Positions 7,812 to 16,951 of a stretch of 27,844 nt of DNA are shown piece after piece. Position 1 is the first letter of the stretch. The number at the start of each line of letters is the position of its first letter. Origin of the DNA: CAZRAL01 sp964598005 (lineage in GTDB: Bacteria; Pseudomonadota; Gammaproteobacteria; Burkholderiales; Usitatibacteraceae); NCBI GenBank assembly GCA_964598005.1, contig CAZRAL010000034.1, positions 1 to 27,844 on the forward strand, read 5' to 3'. The notes below the pieces were generated by a model. The model saw only the letters and a list, made by a program, of their open reading frames with translations, had not been told where the DNA came from and did not search any database. Position numbers and translations under genes: made by a program.

Positions 7812-8843
7812 ATGTTCAAATCTGTTAAGCTTTCCCCCGTTTTCAATCTTGGCGCCATAGACATGCATGACGATAACCGTACCGTAATCGATCCCCATCT
7901 CGACTTTTATCCTCCCGTCGAGCCGTACCACACGGAAATGTTGCGGCTGGATAATGTCCACACCATGTATCTTGAACAAAGCGGAAATCCGGCTGGAATT
8001 CCCGTCGTGTTCCTGCATGGCGGCCCGGGAGCAGGCGCATCGGCCACACATCGGCAATTTTTTGATCCGGCGTTCTATCGCATCGTGATATTTGACCAGC
8101 GCGGCGCGGGCCGCTCCACCCCACTGGGCGAATTAAAAAACAACACCACCCCGCATCTGATTGCCGATATGGAAACCCTGCGTAAACATCTTGGTATCGA
8201 GCGCTGGATCGTTTTTGGCGGCTCGTGGGGCTCCACGCTGGCACTGGCCTATGCCGTACATCACCCGGCACAAGTCATGGCCCTGGTATTACGTGGCATT
8301 TTTTTATGCCGTCAGTCGGAAATCGATTGGTTTCTTTACGGACTCAAAAATATTTTTCCCGAAGCCTGGCACAAATTTGTTGGACTGTTGCCGGTTGTGG
8401 AACGTAGCGACATTTTGAATGCCTACTATAAGCGCCTGACTGACCCGGATCCCGCCGTATGGTTGCCTGCTGCCCGTGCCTGGAGCACCTATGAGGGCTC
8501 GTGCTCCACCTTGTTACCCAATGAAGCGCTGGTAGCCAACTTTTCCAGCGACCGCGTCGCTATTGGCTTGTCGCGCATCGAAGCTCATTATTTCAAGCAC
8601 GACATTTTTCTGCCTGATAATTTTCTTTTGGAAAACATCGGAAAAATCCGCCACATTCCCGGCACCATCCTACAAGGGCGCTATGACATCGTTTGCCCCA
8701 TCGTCTCGGCTGACGACTTGTCGCGCGCCTGGCCAGAAGCGGCCTACCACATCATTCCGGATGCGGGGCATTCTGCTTTCGAGCCCGGTATCCGGGCGAA
8801 ATTGATCGCTACGATGGAAGCCCTGAAACAACGATTTTCTTAA
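7812..8843 (+). CDS. pip: Proline iminopeptidase
   Basis: This alpha/beta-hydrolase releases N-terminal proline from peptides in the cytoplasm (peptidase family S33). The sequence shows the oxyanion motif HGGPGAGAS at about residues 69-77, DQRGAGRS at 95-102, the nucleophile Ser138 in GGSWGS, Asp292 in GRYDIVCP and His320 in AGHSAFEP, a complete triad in canonical order. With the ATG at 7812 it has 343 residues; the family is usually about 315, and an internal ATG at 7863 would give 326, so the start is uncertain. The AAAGG 11 bases before 7812 gives that start some support. It is divergent from phaZ across a gap of about 100 bases. Confidence 0.93.
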   Translation: MFKSVKLSPVFNLGAIDMHDDNRTVIDPHLDFYPPVEPYHTEMLRLDNVHTMYLEQSGNPAGIPVVFLHGGPGAGASATHRQFFDPAFYRIVIFDQRGAGRSTPLGELKNNTTPHLIADMETLRKHLGIERWIVFGGSWGSTLALAYAVHHPAQVMALVLRGIFLCRQSEIDWFLYGLKNIFPEAWHKFVGLLPVVERSDILNAYYKRLTDPDPAVWLPAARAWSTYEGSCSTLLPNEALVANFSSDRVAIGLSRIEAHYFKHDIFLPDNFLLENIGKIRHIPGTILQGRYDIVCPIVSADDLSRAWPEAAYHIIPDAGHSAFEPGIRAKLIATMEALKQRFS

Positions 8844-8852
8844 GTCGGACTA

Positions 8853-9119
8853 AATGAACGTGAGCTTGCCCCGAAAATTCGTCTGCCAAAGGTGGCCTAA
8901 AATTGACATCACTTTGGGAAAGCAGAAAATGAGGATATCAAAAAAATATACACGATCGGATCAAGAACGGGCAGAGCGTCATCATAGTTTGCCAGGACCT
9001 CAGACTGGACACCCAAACCTTGCGCAGCTGGGCCAAGGTGGCAAAACACTACTTGTCCCCACCTTTTGAAAGCAGTTTGAACTGGCTTTCTGCTGTTATG
9101 TATTTATACGAGGCTTAAT
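8853..9119 (+). pseudogene. Degenerate IS3-family orfA remnant
   Basis: The gap between pip and dnaE carries an eroded insertion sequence. After a left-end-like stretch (TGAACGTGAGCTTGCCCCGA at 8853), an ATG at 8929 opens MRISKKYTRS. A frameshift near 8960 then leads into KNGQSVIIVCQDLRLDTQTL followed by RSWAK, the helix-turn-helix pattern of IS3-type OrfA proteins (GxS...VxxxLGLxTQTLxxWxK). The frame ends at a TAA at 9117-9119. No OrfB is present, so the element is dead. Confidence 0.55.
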
Positions 9120-9134
9120 AGCAATCGAAATAAA

Positions 9135-12100
9135 TCAACTCATCCCCGTCATATCGTACTGCAGCTCGACATTCGATTCCCCCAGCCATTCGTGTAGCGA
9201 CTGAATCAGCGGCTCGGTAACACGTACACGCCAGCTATCCGGCAGCATGGCATGTACTTCTGCCGTGCCGTTGTTGTAAATAATCCTTACCAGACTGGCC
9301 TGAGGTTGATTGCCCGCACCGTGCGCCGACAGCAGCCTGCGCAACGCGGCACCATCTGCCTGCCCATTCATGGAGAGTCGCAACAAACGTACATGTTTGC
9401 GCGCCTCATCAATGGAGATGAGGTCTTCGGCCACCACACGCAGGCCGCCGGAAAAATCGTCGACACTCACTTTTCCGCGCACGATCAAGGGATGGTCATC
9501 CTGAATCAGCGCACGTTTTTTATCGAATACTTCGTTGTAGACCACGACTTCCACACGCGCCGAGCCATCATCCAGCGACAGTACGCCCATGCGCCCTCGT
9601 CGGCCGTTGCGCACCCGTTGCTCGTAGAGGATGCCCGCTATCAATATGGTGTCCTGTTGCGGCTGGAGATCGGCCAGTCGTGTTTTGGCGAATTGGCGTA
9701 TTTCGCGCTCATAGCTGGTGAAGGGGTGCCCGGAGAGATAAAAGCCCAGTGCCTGTTTTTCATTATTCAGACGGTCGCGGTCAGTCCACCTCATCACTTC
9801 GACCAGTTTCAGCGTGTCGCTGGAGCCTGTTTCCTGGCCATCGAACAAGCTCACTTGCTGCGCATCGCGCTCCGCTTTGTCAGCCAGCTCCAGCGCCTGC
9901 GGCAGGCTGGCCAGCAAGCTGGCGCGCTGGGGTTCGAGGCTATCAAAGGCGCCCGCTTTGATCAGCGCCTCCATGGCCCGCCGGTTGACCGTGCGCCGGT
10001 CAACGCGTTTGACAAAATCAAGCAGATCGCGGAATGGGCCGCTGGCAGTGCGCGCGGCAACCACGCTTTCAATGGCGCTACGGCCGGTGCCTTTTACTGC
10101 ACCCAGCCCATAGCGGATTGTTTTTTCGTCGAGCGGGCTAAACCGGTAGGTGCCGCTATTGATATCGGGGGGCAATACGGTCAGCCCCGTGGCAGTGGCG
10201 TCATCGTAAAACTGTTGCACTTTGTCGGTAAAGTCCATGACTGCCGACAGGTTGGCGGCCATGAATTCGGCAGGGAAATGGGCCTTTAAATAAGCCGTGT
10301 GATAAGCCAGCAACGAATAGGCGGCGGAGTGCGATTTGTTGAAGCCGTAGCCGGCGAATTTTTCCATGAAGTCGAACAATTCGGTTGCTACCCGCGCCGA
10401 TACGCCATTCTTCTGCGCGCCTTCGCTGAATATGCTGCGGTGTTTGGCCATTTCTTCAGGTTTTTTCTTGCCCATCGCCCGCCGTAGCAAATCAGCTCCC
10501 CCCAGCGAGTAGCCACCGATGATTTGTGCGATTTGCATCACCTGCTCCTGATACACCATGATGCCACAGGTGGGTGACAGTATCGGCTCGATACGGGGAT
10601 CAAGAAAGGTGGCTTTTTCTGCGCCGGTTTTGCGCTTCAGGTAATCCGGAATCAGGTCCATCGGGCCGGGGCGGTATAAGGCGTTCAGTGCGGTCAAATC
10701 CTCCACCGATCCGGGCTTGGCGCGTACGATGAGGTCACGCATGCCGCGGCTTTCAAACTGGAATATCGCGACGGTATGGCCTGTGGCAAAAATTTCGTAG
10801 GCGCGCTTATCGTCGAGCGGAACCATTTGCAGGTCGAAATCGGGCTGAGTTTTGCCATAGCTGCGCTCACGAATCAGCCGCACCGCTTCTTCCAGTATGG
10901 TCAGGGTGGTCAGCCCGAGAAAATCGAATTTCACCAGCCCGACGGCCTCTACATCGTCCTTGTCATATTGACTGACAAAGGATTCCGACCCCTCGGCCAC
11001 ATATAGCGGCGTGAAGTCGGTCAGCGGCCCAGGGGCAATCAATACGCCTCCCGCGTGCATGCCCACATTGCGGGTAATGCCTTCCAGTTTTAGCGCCAGT
11101 TCCATTAATTCCGCCACTTCCTCCTCGGCGCCCATGCGCTCGGAGAATTGCGGCTCGGCCTTGATGGCTTCTTTCAGCGTGATGCCAAGCTGATTGGGAA
11201 TCAGTTTGGCTAGCTGGTCGACATAGTTATAGCCCATACCCAGCACACGCCCCACGTCGCGGATAACGGCTTTGGCTGCCATGGTGCCAAAGGTGGCAAT
11301 TTGCGACACACTGTCGGCGCCATATTTTTTCTTCACATAATCGATCACCCGGTCGCGGCCATCCTGACAAAAATCGATATCGAAGTCGGGCATCGAGACG
11401 CGTTCAGGATTCAAAAAACGCTCGAACAGCAAATCGTATTGCAGCGGATCGAGATCAGTAATGCCCAGCGAATAAGCCACCAGTGAACCGGCTCCGGAGC
11501 CGCGTCCCGGCCCCACTGGTACGCCGTTGTTTTTGGCCCAATTAATGAAATCTGCCACGATCAGGAAGTAACCGGCAAACCCCATGTGCACGATGGTTCG
11601 CACTTCAAACTCCAGCCGGGCCAGATAACGTGGCCGCTGCTGGTCGCGCACGCCGGTATCGACGTAAAGCAGGTGCAAGCGATCCTCCAAGCCGGACTTG
11701 GCCGTATCGAACAAGTAGGCGTCGATGCTTTCGTTATTCGGCGTGGGGAAATCCGGCAGTCTGGATTTACCCAATGAAAATTCGAAATTGCAGCGCTTGG
11801 CGATTTCCACCGTATTTTCCAGCGCTTCTGGAATATCGGCGAACAGGTCCTGCATTTCAGCGCTGGATTTAAAGTATTGCTCGTCGGTGAAGTCGCGCGT
11901 ACGCCGCTTGTCGCCCAACACCTCACCGCGCGCTATGCAGACCCGCGCCTCGTGCGCCTTGAAATCAGTTTTTTGCATGAACTGGATCGGATGCGTCGCC
12001 ACTACAGGCAAACCTGCAGCCCCGGCGAGATTCAGTGCCGCCGCGTTGTAGGCGGCATCATGATCGCGACCAGTGCGCTGCAACTCCACATAAAATGTAT

Positions 12101-12599
12101 CGGGAAAATCCACCTGCCAGGCCGCTGCCAATTCCATGGCGCGCGCGGTGTCACCTTGCAGCAAAGCCTGGCCTATATCGCCAAACGCCGCGCCAGACAA
12201 GGCGATCAGGCCGTTTGTGCTGTTTGCACTGGCCGTACGAGTGAGCCAGCTGCGGTTGATTTCAGCGCGCCCCCGCCAAGTATTTTCCCGATAGGCACGG
12301 GTCAGCAGCCGGCAAAGATTGAGGTACCCGGTCGCGTTACAGCAAAGTAATAAAAGACGTGCGGGCTGATCCCGGTTTTTTGGATTTTCAATCCACACCT
12401 CACAGCCGATAATGGGTTGTACGCCACGGCTGCGCGTCTGCTGAAAAAATTTGACTGCGCCAAACAGGTTGCCGAGGTCGCCAATCGCGAGGGCGGGTAT
12501 ATTATCGTTCACAGCCTGCGTCACTGCTTCGCTGATGCGGACGATGGAGTCCGTAATCGAGTATTCAGTATGCAGGCGGAGATGAACGAAAGGAGTCAT
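9135..12599 (-). CDS. dnaE: DNA polymerase III alpha subunit
   Basis: This is the catalytic subunit of the chromosomal replicase. The 1154 residues match the usual length (about 1160). The N-terminal PHP domain begins with VHLRLHTEYSITDS. The catalytic palm carries PDFDIDFCQDGRDR with Asp405 and Asp407 equivalent to the active-site aspartates of E. coli DnaE, preceded by the GPGRGSGAGSLVAY motif at about 363-376. The C-terminal third has helix-hairpin-helix-like elements (DRRTVNRRAMEALIKAGAFD) and an OB fold (LIAGILYEQRVRNGRRGRMG). The ATG at 12599 is kept. It is transcribed alone on the minus strand; its promoter should lie in 12600-12800, where I see no clear element. Confidence 0.98.
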   Translation of the reverse strand: MTPFVHLRLHTEYSITDSIVRISEAVTQAVNDNIPALAIGDLGNLFGAVKFFQQTRSRGVQPIIGCEVWIENPKNRDQPARLLLLCCNATGYLNLCRLLTRAYRENTWRGRAEINRSWLTRTASANSTNGLIALSGAAFGDIGQALLQGDTARAMELAAAWQVDFPDTFYVELQRTGRDHDAAYNAAALNLAGAAGLPVVATHPIQFMQKTDFKAHEARVCIARGEVLGDKRRTRDFTDEQYFKSSAEMQDLFADIPEALENTVEIAKRCNFEFSLGKSRLPDFPTPNNESIDAYLFDTAKSGLEDRLHLLYVDTGVRDQQRPRYLARLEFEVRTIVHMGFAGYFLIVADFINWAKNNGVPVGPGRGSGAGSLVAYSLGITDLDPLQYDLLFERFLNPERVSMPDFDIDFCQDGRDRVIDYVKKKYGADSVSQIATFGTMAAKAVIRDVGRVLGMGYNYVDQLAKLIPNQLGITLKEAIKAEPQFSERMGAEEEVAELMELALKLEGITRNVGMHAGGVLIAPGPLTDFTPLYVAEGSESFVSQYDKDDVEAVGLVKFDFLGLTTLTILEEAVRLIRERSYGKTQPDFDLQMVPLDDKRAYEIFATGHTVAIFQFESRGMRDLIVRAKPGSVEDLTALNALYRPGPMDLIPDYLKRKTGAEKATFLDPRIEPILSPTCGIMVYQEQVMQIAQIIGGYSLGGADLLRRAMGKKKPEEMAKHRSIFSEGAQKNGVSARVATELFDFMEKFAGYGFNKSHSAAYSLLAYHTAYLKAHFPAEFMAANLSAVMDFTDKVQQFYDDATATGLTVLPPDINSGTYRFSPLDEKTIRYGLGAVKGTGRSAIESVVAARTASGPFRDLLDFVKRVDRRTVNRRAMEALIKAGAFDSLEPQRASLLASLPQALELADKAERDAQQVSLFDGQETGSSDTLKLVEVMRWTDRDRLNNEKQALGFYLSGHPFTSYEREIRQFAKTRLADLQPQQDTILIAGILYEQRVRNGRRGRMGVLSLDDGSARVEVVVYNEVFDKKRALIQDDHPLIVRGKVSVDDFSGGLRVVAEDLISIDEARKHVRLLRLSMNGQADGAALRRLLSAHGAGNQPQASLVRIIYNNGTAEVHAMLPDSWRVRVTEPLIQSLHEWLGESNVELQYDMTGMS

Positions 12600-12801
12600 T
12601 GCGATAAAAATCCAGCCGCAATTTTACTTCACTCAGAGGAAAACTTTCGGCGAACCGTGAATTTTTGCCGCTTTGTCCGTTTAACGATCACGGTGGTTGT
12701 CACCATTCCTGAAGATGAAAGAAACTTTCTTTCACGCTAATGAAACGATACCGGATAGCTGCGCCAGGAAATTTCTGTGCAAATGAGAATATTGCGCTCG
12801 C

Positions 12802-13443
12802 TTATGGCTTATTGTGATATGACAAAACCAGTTTTGCCATTGCCCGCGCGTTGTCTGTGTCCATGTCTTGCAAGCCTTTTGCCACACCTTGCCGGTCTTC
12901 TGGCGGGCGATTTTGGCTTACCTTCCACTTGCCCAGTAATTTCGCCAGGAGAATTTCAATGCCTACAATCGCGCGCAGATTCGCTTGTACAAAATCTTCG
13001 GGCGCATCGCTGACTTTCCAGGACGGCAGCCGCGTCCTTTCGGCATGATCAGTCAATTGCTCAAGAAATCTGCGCATCCAGTCTGCATCATCAATTATGC
13101 GCAGCGTGCCATAAGCATGCACCACCGCATAATTCCATGTTGGCACCACTTTGCCGTGCTCTTTTTTACCGGGATACCACGCAGGGGTAATGTAGGAGTG
13201 CGGCCCTTGAAACACCACCATGGATTCGATTTCTGCTGAATGCACCTTCCCGACAGGATTGGCACGCGCCACATGACCACGCAAGGTGCCATATGGAGCG
13301 GGGTGAGGATCGATAATAAACGGGATATGGTCAGCAACCAGACCCGCAGGCGTATGGGTAACCAGCGTGCCAAGCGGATACTCACGAATCAGCTGGTGCA
13401 AAATGTCGACGCGTGCTTCTTTAAAATGCGCGGGGCTATACAT
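12802..13443 (-). CDS. PaiB-family FMN-binding protein
   Basis: This protein has 213 residues and resembles the PaiB family, named after a Bacillus subtilis regulator of protease synthesis and sporulation; most members are split-barrel flavin-binding proteins of unknown function. Supporting stretches are MYSPAHFKE at the N-terminus, GTLRGHVARANP, MVVFQGPHSYITPAWYPGK, VVPTWNYAVVHAYG, and the C-terminal helix IVGIEILLAKLLGKWKVSQN with RPPEDRQGVAKGL. The length is normal for the family. No partner gene adjoins it. The family is well supported, the function is not. Confidence 0.88.
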   Translation of the reverse strand: MYSPAHFKEARVDILHQLIREYPLGTLVTHTPAGLVADHIPFIIDPHPAPYGTLRGHVARANPVGKVHSAEIESMVVFQGPHSYITPAWYPGKKEHGKVVPTWNYAVVHAYGTLRIIDDADWMRRFLEQLTDHAERTRLPSWKVSDAPEDFVQANLRAIVGIEILLAKLLGKWKVSQNRPPEDRQGVAKGLQDMDTDNARAMAKLVLSYHNKP

Positions 13444-13754
13444 AATAAGTATTCAAAAATTGATTTTGCAATCCCTTGCGGGATCGCGCTGCTTCGTTAA
13501 CCCATCATATCGTTTATAAGGTATCGATGGAAATGGCTGTTGTTACAAGGGAAAAGTAAAAAGACTTCTGCAGCGATAGCATCTGCACAAAATATAACAT
13601 GCAGCCCTCTTCTTCACGTAACAGGTTGGGCAAATTTTTAGCTGAAACGGGCTCTTTGATCATTTGCTGGGTAATTTTTACCGGTTCCCAGAGGCGTATC
13701 AGGGGCTCTGCGTAGCAAGTTCCGTTCGCCAAAATTCCGGCAATGATTACTGAC
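13444..13754. other. Intergenic stretch without a supported gene
   Basis: An open frame on the minus strand (13514-13831) runs through this stretch into the antisense of the transposase remnant. Its product resembles nothing I recognise and it has no convincing start signal, so I do not call it. The stretch may contain left-end debris of the neighbouring IS256-type element. Confidence 0.45.
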
Positions 13755-14091
13755 AGAAATTTCTGAAGGGCTTCCCGGAGGCCATTGAGGCGGTCTATTC
13801 CGATGCTGAAGTGCAACTGTGTCTTGTGCATCTGGTGCGCGCCAGCCTAAACTTTGTGAGTTGGAAACAGCGCAAGGGCGTTGCTGCTGATCTGCGAGCC
13901 ATTTATACTGCGACCATGGTCGACGAGGCGGCGATCAAGTTGCCCTATCTGGGCTTACGCAACATCGGCAGGCGCTGGACTATGCCGATCCAAAACTGGA
14001 AACTGGCGATAAGACAGTTTATGATTCGTTTCGATAAACAATTTAACCCAGTCTGACAATTTCAACAAAACACAAAGTTCTGAATACTCCC
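13755..14091 (+). pseudogene. IS256-family transposase remnant with internal deletion
   Basis: The plus strand encodes FLKGFPEAIEAVYSDAEVQL, then CLVHLVRASLNFVSWKQRKG, the central signature of IS256/Mutator-type transposases. It continues into AADLRAIYTATM and jumps directly to VDEAAIKLPYLGLRNIGRRW plus TMPIQNWKLAIRQFMIRF, the C-terminal segment of the same family. The roughly 100 residues normally between them, including the last catalytic Glu region, are missing, and the N-terminal half is gone. The reading frame stays open to a TGA at 14054-14056. The sequence AACACAAAGTTCTGAATACT at 14069-14088 resembles a right terminal repeat of this family. Confidence 0.75.
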
Positions 14092-14182
14092 GGCAGTCTG
14101 GCCAAATCGCGGCCCTGCCCAAGCAATTGGCAGTATGATCCGTTGCCTTCAAACTCCCTCTATGATGGAGAAGTTCTTTAAG

Positions 14183-14890
14183 ATGGAACTCTTCTGGATC
14201 GACGAAGGGCATCCCTTCCCTTCCTCTGAAAACACACAGCCCAATGGCCTGCTTTGCGCGGGCGGTAATCTGGAACCTGCAACGCTCATTACTGCCTATT
14301 CACACGGCATCTTTCCCTGGTATTCAGCAGACGAACCTATCCTGTGGTGGAGCCCGGATCCGCGTATGGTCCTGTTTCCCGGCGAATTCAAAACCTCCCA
14401 CTCCCTCCAACGCACGATTCGCCAACAACGTTTCGAAATACGCATTGACTCCGCGTTCGCCGATGTCATCACGGCATGCGCCGCACCGCGCACGCCGGAA
14501 GGCGGAACCTGGATCGTGCCGGAAATGGTGCAGGCTTATACTCATTTACACCAATTGGGAATAGCACATTCAGTGGAAAGCTGGATCGTTGACAAGGCTG
14601 GAGACAAAATGGTGGGCGGGCTTTACGGCGTGGCGCTGGGCCGCGTATTCTATGGGGAATCAATGTTTTCGCGTGTCACGGATGCGTCCAAAGTTGCTTT
14701 GGTGGCACTGGTAAAAAAACTTCAGGCCGATGGCTTTGAATTAATTGATTGCCAACAACAAACCCAGCATTTGGCGAGCTTTGGCGCGCGCCCGATTCCG
14801 CGCCGCGAATTCACGCAGCGCTTGCAAGAGTTGATAATATCCAATCCGGCAACCGTTCCCCTATCAGCGTGGCGTCCAGCCCAGTCATGA
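14183..14890 (+). CDS. aat: Leucyl/phenylalanyl-tRNA-protein transferase
   Basis: Aat attaches Leu or Phe from aminoacyl-tRNA to proteins with N-terminal Arg or Lys, marking them for ClpS/ClpAP. The chosen ATG at 14183, 12 bases after GGAG, gives 235 residues, the family norm; upstream in-frame ATGs at 14135, 14162 and 14165 would add non-homologous residues. Motifs are PNGLLCAGGNLEP, AYSHGIFPWYSADEPILWWS followed by PDPRMVL, GGLYGVALGRVFYGESMFS, and ELIDCQQQTQHLASFGARPI. The stop overlaps the bpt start (ATGA), so the two N-end-rule transferases are translationally coupled. Confidence 0.96.
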   Translation: MELFWIDEGHPFPSSENTQPNGLLCAGGNLEPATLITAYSHGIFPWYSADEPILWWSPDPRMVLFPGEFKTSHSLQRTIRQQRFEIRIDSAFADVITACAAPRTPEGGTWIVPEMVQAYTHLHQLGIAHSVESWIVDKAGDKMVGGLYGVALGRVFYGESMFSRVTDASKVALVALVKKLQADGFELIDCQQQTQHLASFGARPIPRREFTQRLQELIISNPATVPLSAWRPAQS

Positions 14891-15615
14891 GCAAACTCAA
14901 CGATCTTCCTTTCACCAGTCTGCAGTTTTACGCTACGGCCACTTATCCCTGCAGCTACCTGCCCGAGCGCATGGCACGCTCGCAGGTCGCCACCCCCAGC
15001 CATTTGATCGATACGGATACTTATAGTCATCTGGTCGCAGCCGGGTTCCGTCGCAGCGGGGCCTTTACCTACCGGCCCTATTGTGACCATTGCCGTGCCT
15101 GTGTGCCGGTGCGCGTGGATACGCGCGAATTCGCGCCCAATCGCTCGCAACGGCGGACTATGCGCCAGAATGCGGGGCTTGTTGTGCGTACGATGCCGCT
15201 CAAATTTTCCCACGAACACTACGCGCTATACCGGCGTTATCAGGCACAGCGCCATTCCGGTGGCGGCATGGATCACGATAGCCGCGAGCAATATTCGCAC
15301 TTCCTGCTGCAAAGCAACGTCCACACCCACCTGATTGAATTCCGCGACGGCGGCGTACTGCGCATGGTAAGCATTGTCGACGAGTTGGCAGATGGCCTGT
15401 CGTCGGTGTACACCTTTTACGACGCGCAATACCCCCGCCTCAGCCTCGGTTCCTACAGCATCCTGTGGCAAATTCAGGAAGCCCGCCGCCGCCAATTACC
15501 CTATGTATACCTGGGATATTGGATCGAGGAAAGCCATAAAATGAGCTATAAAGCCCAGTTTCAGCCGGTCGAAGGACTGGTGCGCGGGAGCTGGACGCGA
15601 CTACCCAAAGCATGA
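14887..15615 (+). CDS. bpt: Aspartate/glutamate leucyltransferase (bacterial Ate1-like)
   Basis: Bpt transfers Leu from leucyl-tRNA to proteins with N-terminal Asp or Glu, complementing Aat in the bacterial N-end rule. The ATG at 14887 overlaps the aat stop and gives 242 residues. The N-terminal domain carries the conserved cysteines of the ATE family: Cys22 (TYPCSYLP) and Cys66, Cys69 and Cys72 (YCDHCRACVPVRVD). The C-terminal domain shows RRYQAQRHSGGGMD, SSVYTFYDAQYPRLSLGSYS and YLGYWIEESHKMSYKAQFQP, all strongly conserved in the family. An upstream frame reaching 14749 is only overlap with aat. Confidence 0.95.
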   Translation: MSKLNDLPFTSLQFYATATYPCSYLPERMARSQVATPSHLIDTDTYSHLVAAGFRRSGAFTYRPYCDHCRACVPVRVDTREFAPNRSQRRTMRQNAGLVVRTMPLKFSHEHYALYRRYQAQRHSGGGMDHDSREQYSHFLLQSNVHTHLIEFRDGGVLRMVSIVDELADGLSSVYTFYDAQYPRLSLGSYSILWQIQEARRRQLPYVYLGYWIEESHKMSYKAQFQPVEGLVRGSWTRLPKA

Positions 15616-15658
15616 AGCAATTGCTTTGCCGCAAAAAGCTGACCCTCCATACACCACA

Positions 15659-16675
15659 ATGAATTTTCTCTACCCTTTGCTTCGCACCGCCCTCTTCCAG
15701 CTCGACCCGGAAACCGCCCACTGCATTGCTCTGAAAAGCCTGAAAAAACTTGAAGAAGTCCATCTGGCGCGGCTTTTCGGGCATTTTGTGCCTGCGCCCC
15801 GCGAAATATGCGGGTTGCGCTTTGATAACGCGGTGGGCCTGGCTGCCGGATTGGATAAGAATGGCGCGTATATCGATGCATTGGCCGCCATGGGTTTTGG
15901 CTTTATCGAAGTTGGCACAGTGACCCCGCGTCCGCAATCGGGTAATCCCACCCCGCGCCTCTTTCGCCTACCCGAACACCAAGCCTTGATTAATCGCCTG
16001 GGGTTTAACAACGATGGGCTGGACGCCTTTTTGCGCAACGTACAGCGGGCCCGCTATCGCGGCGTACTGGGACTCAACATTGGCAAAAATGCCGATACCC
16101 CCAACGAACATGCCGCCGATGATTATCTGACCTGCCTGCGCAGCGTCTATCCTTATGCCAGTTACGTTACCGTCAACATCTCCTCCCCCAACACCAAAGG
16201 TTTGCGCGATCTCCAAGCCACCGCCCAACTGGAAAAATTGCTGGCTGTATTAAAGGCGGAGCAAAGCGTGCTCGCCCAAAAGCACAGCAAGCACGTTCCG
16301 CTCATGCTGAAAATCGCGCCCGATCTGGATGCGGCTGCGCTCAACGACATTGCAGGCTTGTTGCTGCAATACGGCTTTGAAGGGGCGATTGCCACCAATA
16401 CCACCGTCTCGCGCGACGCCGTGCGCAGCCACCGCTACGCCAGCGAGGCAGGCGGCTTGTCGGGTCAACCGCTTTTTTCACCCTCCACTGAAATACTGCG
16501 TCAACTCTGCAAGGCATTAAAGGGGCATATTCCCGTCATTGGCACCGGCGGCATTTTTTCAGGGGAAGATGCCAGGCTGAAAATCAATGCCGGCGCGTCC
16601 CTGGTGCAGATTTATACCGGGTTTATTTACAAAGGGCCTGCGCTGATTCGCGAGTGCGCGCTGGCCTTGCGTTGA
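15659..16675 (+). CDS. pyrD: Dihydroorotate dehydrogenase (quinone), class 2
   Basis: PyrD oxidises dihydroorotate to orotate in pyrimidine synthesis and passes electrons to quinone at the inner membrane. The ATG at 15659 gives 338 residues, as in E. coli; a TTG at 15626 would add an unlikely extension. The N-terminal helices (MNFLYPLLRTALFQLDPETA) form the membrane-contacting quinone site of class 2 enzymes. FMN and substrate motifs follow: GLAAGLDKNG, EVGTVTPRPQSGNP, LINRLGFNNDG, VNISSPNTKGLRDLQ with the catalytic serine at about 175-176, and IPVIGTGGIFSGEDA. It follows bpt by 43 bases. Confidence 0.97.
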   Translation: MNFLYPLLRTALFQLDPETAHCIALKSLKKLEEVHLARLFGHFVPAPREICGLRFDNAVGLAAGLDKNGAYIDALAAMGFGFIEVGTVTPRPQSGNPTPRLFRLPEHQALINRLGFNNDGLDAFLRNVQRARYRGVLGLNIGKNADTPNEHAADDYLTCLRSVYPYASYVTVNISSPNTKGLRDLQATAQLEKLLAVLKAEQSVLAQKHSKHVPLMLKIAPDLDAAALNDIAGLLLQYGFEGAIATNTTVSRDAVRSHRYASEAGGLSGQPLFSPSTEILRQLCKALKGHIPVIGTGGIFSGEDARLKINAGASLVQIYTGFIYKGPALIRECALALR

Positions 16676-16951
16676 AATTTTTGCTGGATTACTGACGTTA
16701 TGCGCTGCCAGGAAATTTTTTCCGTGAAAACCCATCTTACAGAAAAACTGTTTTGCTTTTACATCACCCCATTGTTTCAACAATTCATAATCAGATTTCC
16801 CCCTTTTCAAAGGGGGATCGAGGGGGATTTTCGCTGCTTGTCGCGGGTTGAGCGACTGCAAATCTCCCCTCCGCCCCTCTTTTCCAAAGAGGGGAACTGG
16901 GACGGGAATCCAGCGACTTTGTTGGTCAATCGTCATTGCAATTGACAAATC
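16676..16951. repeat. Intergenic C/G-run repeats and degenerate dispersed repeat
   Basis: The pyrD-rnfB gap contains TTTCCCCCTTTTCAAAGGGG at about 16797 followed by GATCGAGGGGGATTTT, then a second related block near 16862-16900 (CTCCCCTCCGCCCCTCTTTT, CCAAAGAGGGGA). Each block can form a hairpin and the two also pair in part with each other, as in the C-run/G-run palindromes often seen between bacterial genes. Near 16692, TTACTGACGTTATGCGC looks like a decayed copy of the dispersed TGATGTTACGC repeat. No gene is supported here. Confidence 0.6.

Noticed and set aside
9252..10289. Plus-strand open frame of 345 codons opposite dnaE
   Set aside because: It is entirely antisense to the conserved polymerase domains and its product has no recognisable motif; the length follows from codon bias of dnaE.
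13514..13831. Minus-strand frame of 105 codons beside the IS256 remnant
   Set aside because: Half of it is antisense to the transposase fragment and the rest has no motif or start signal.
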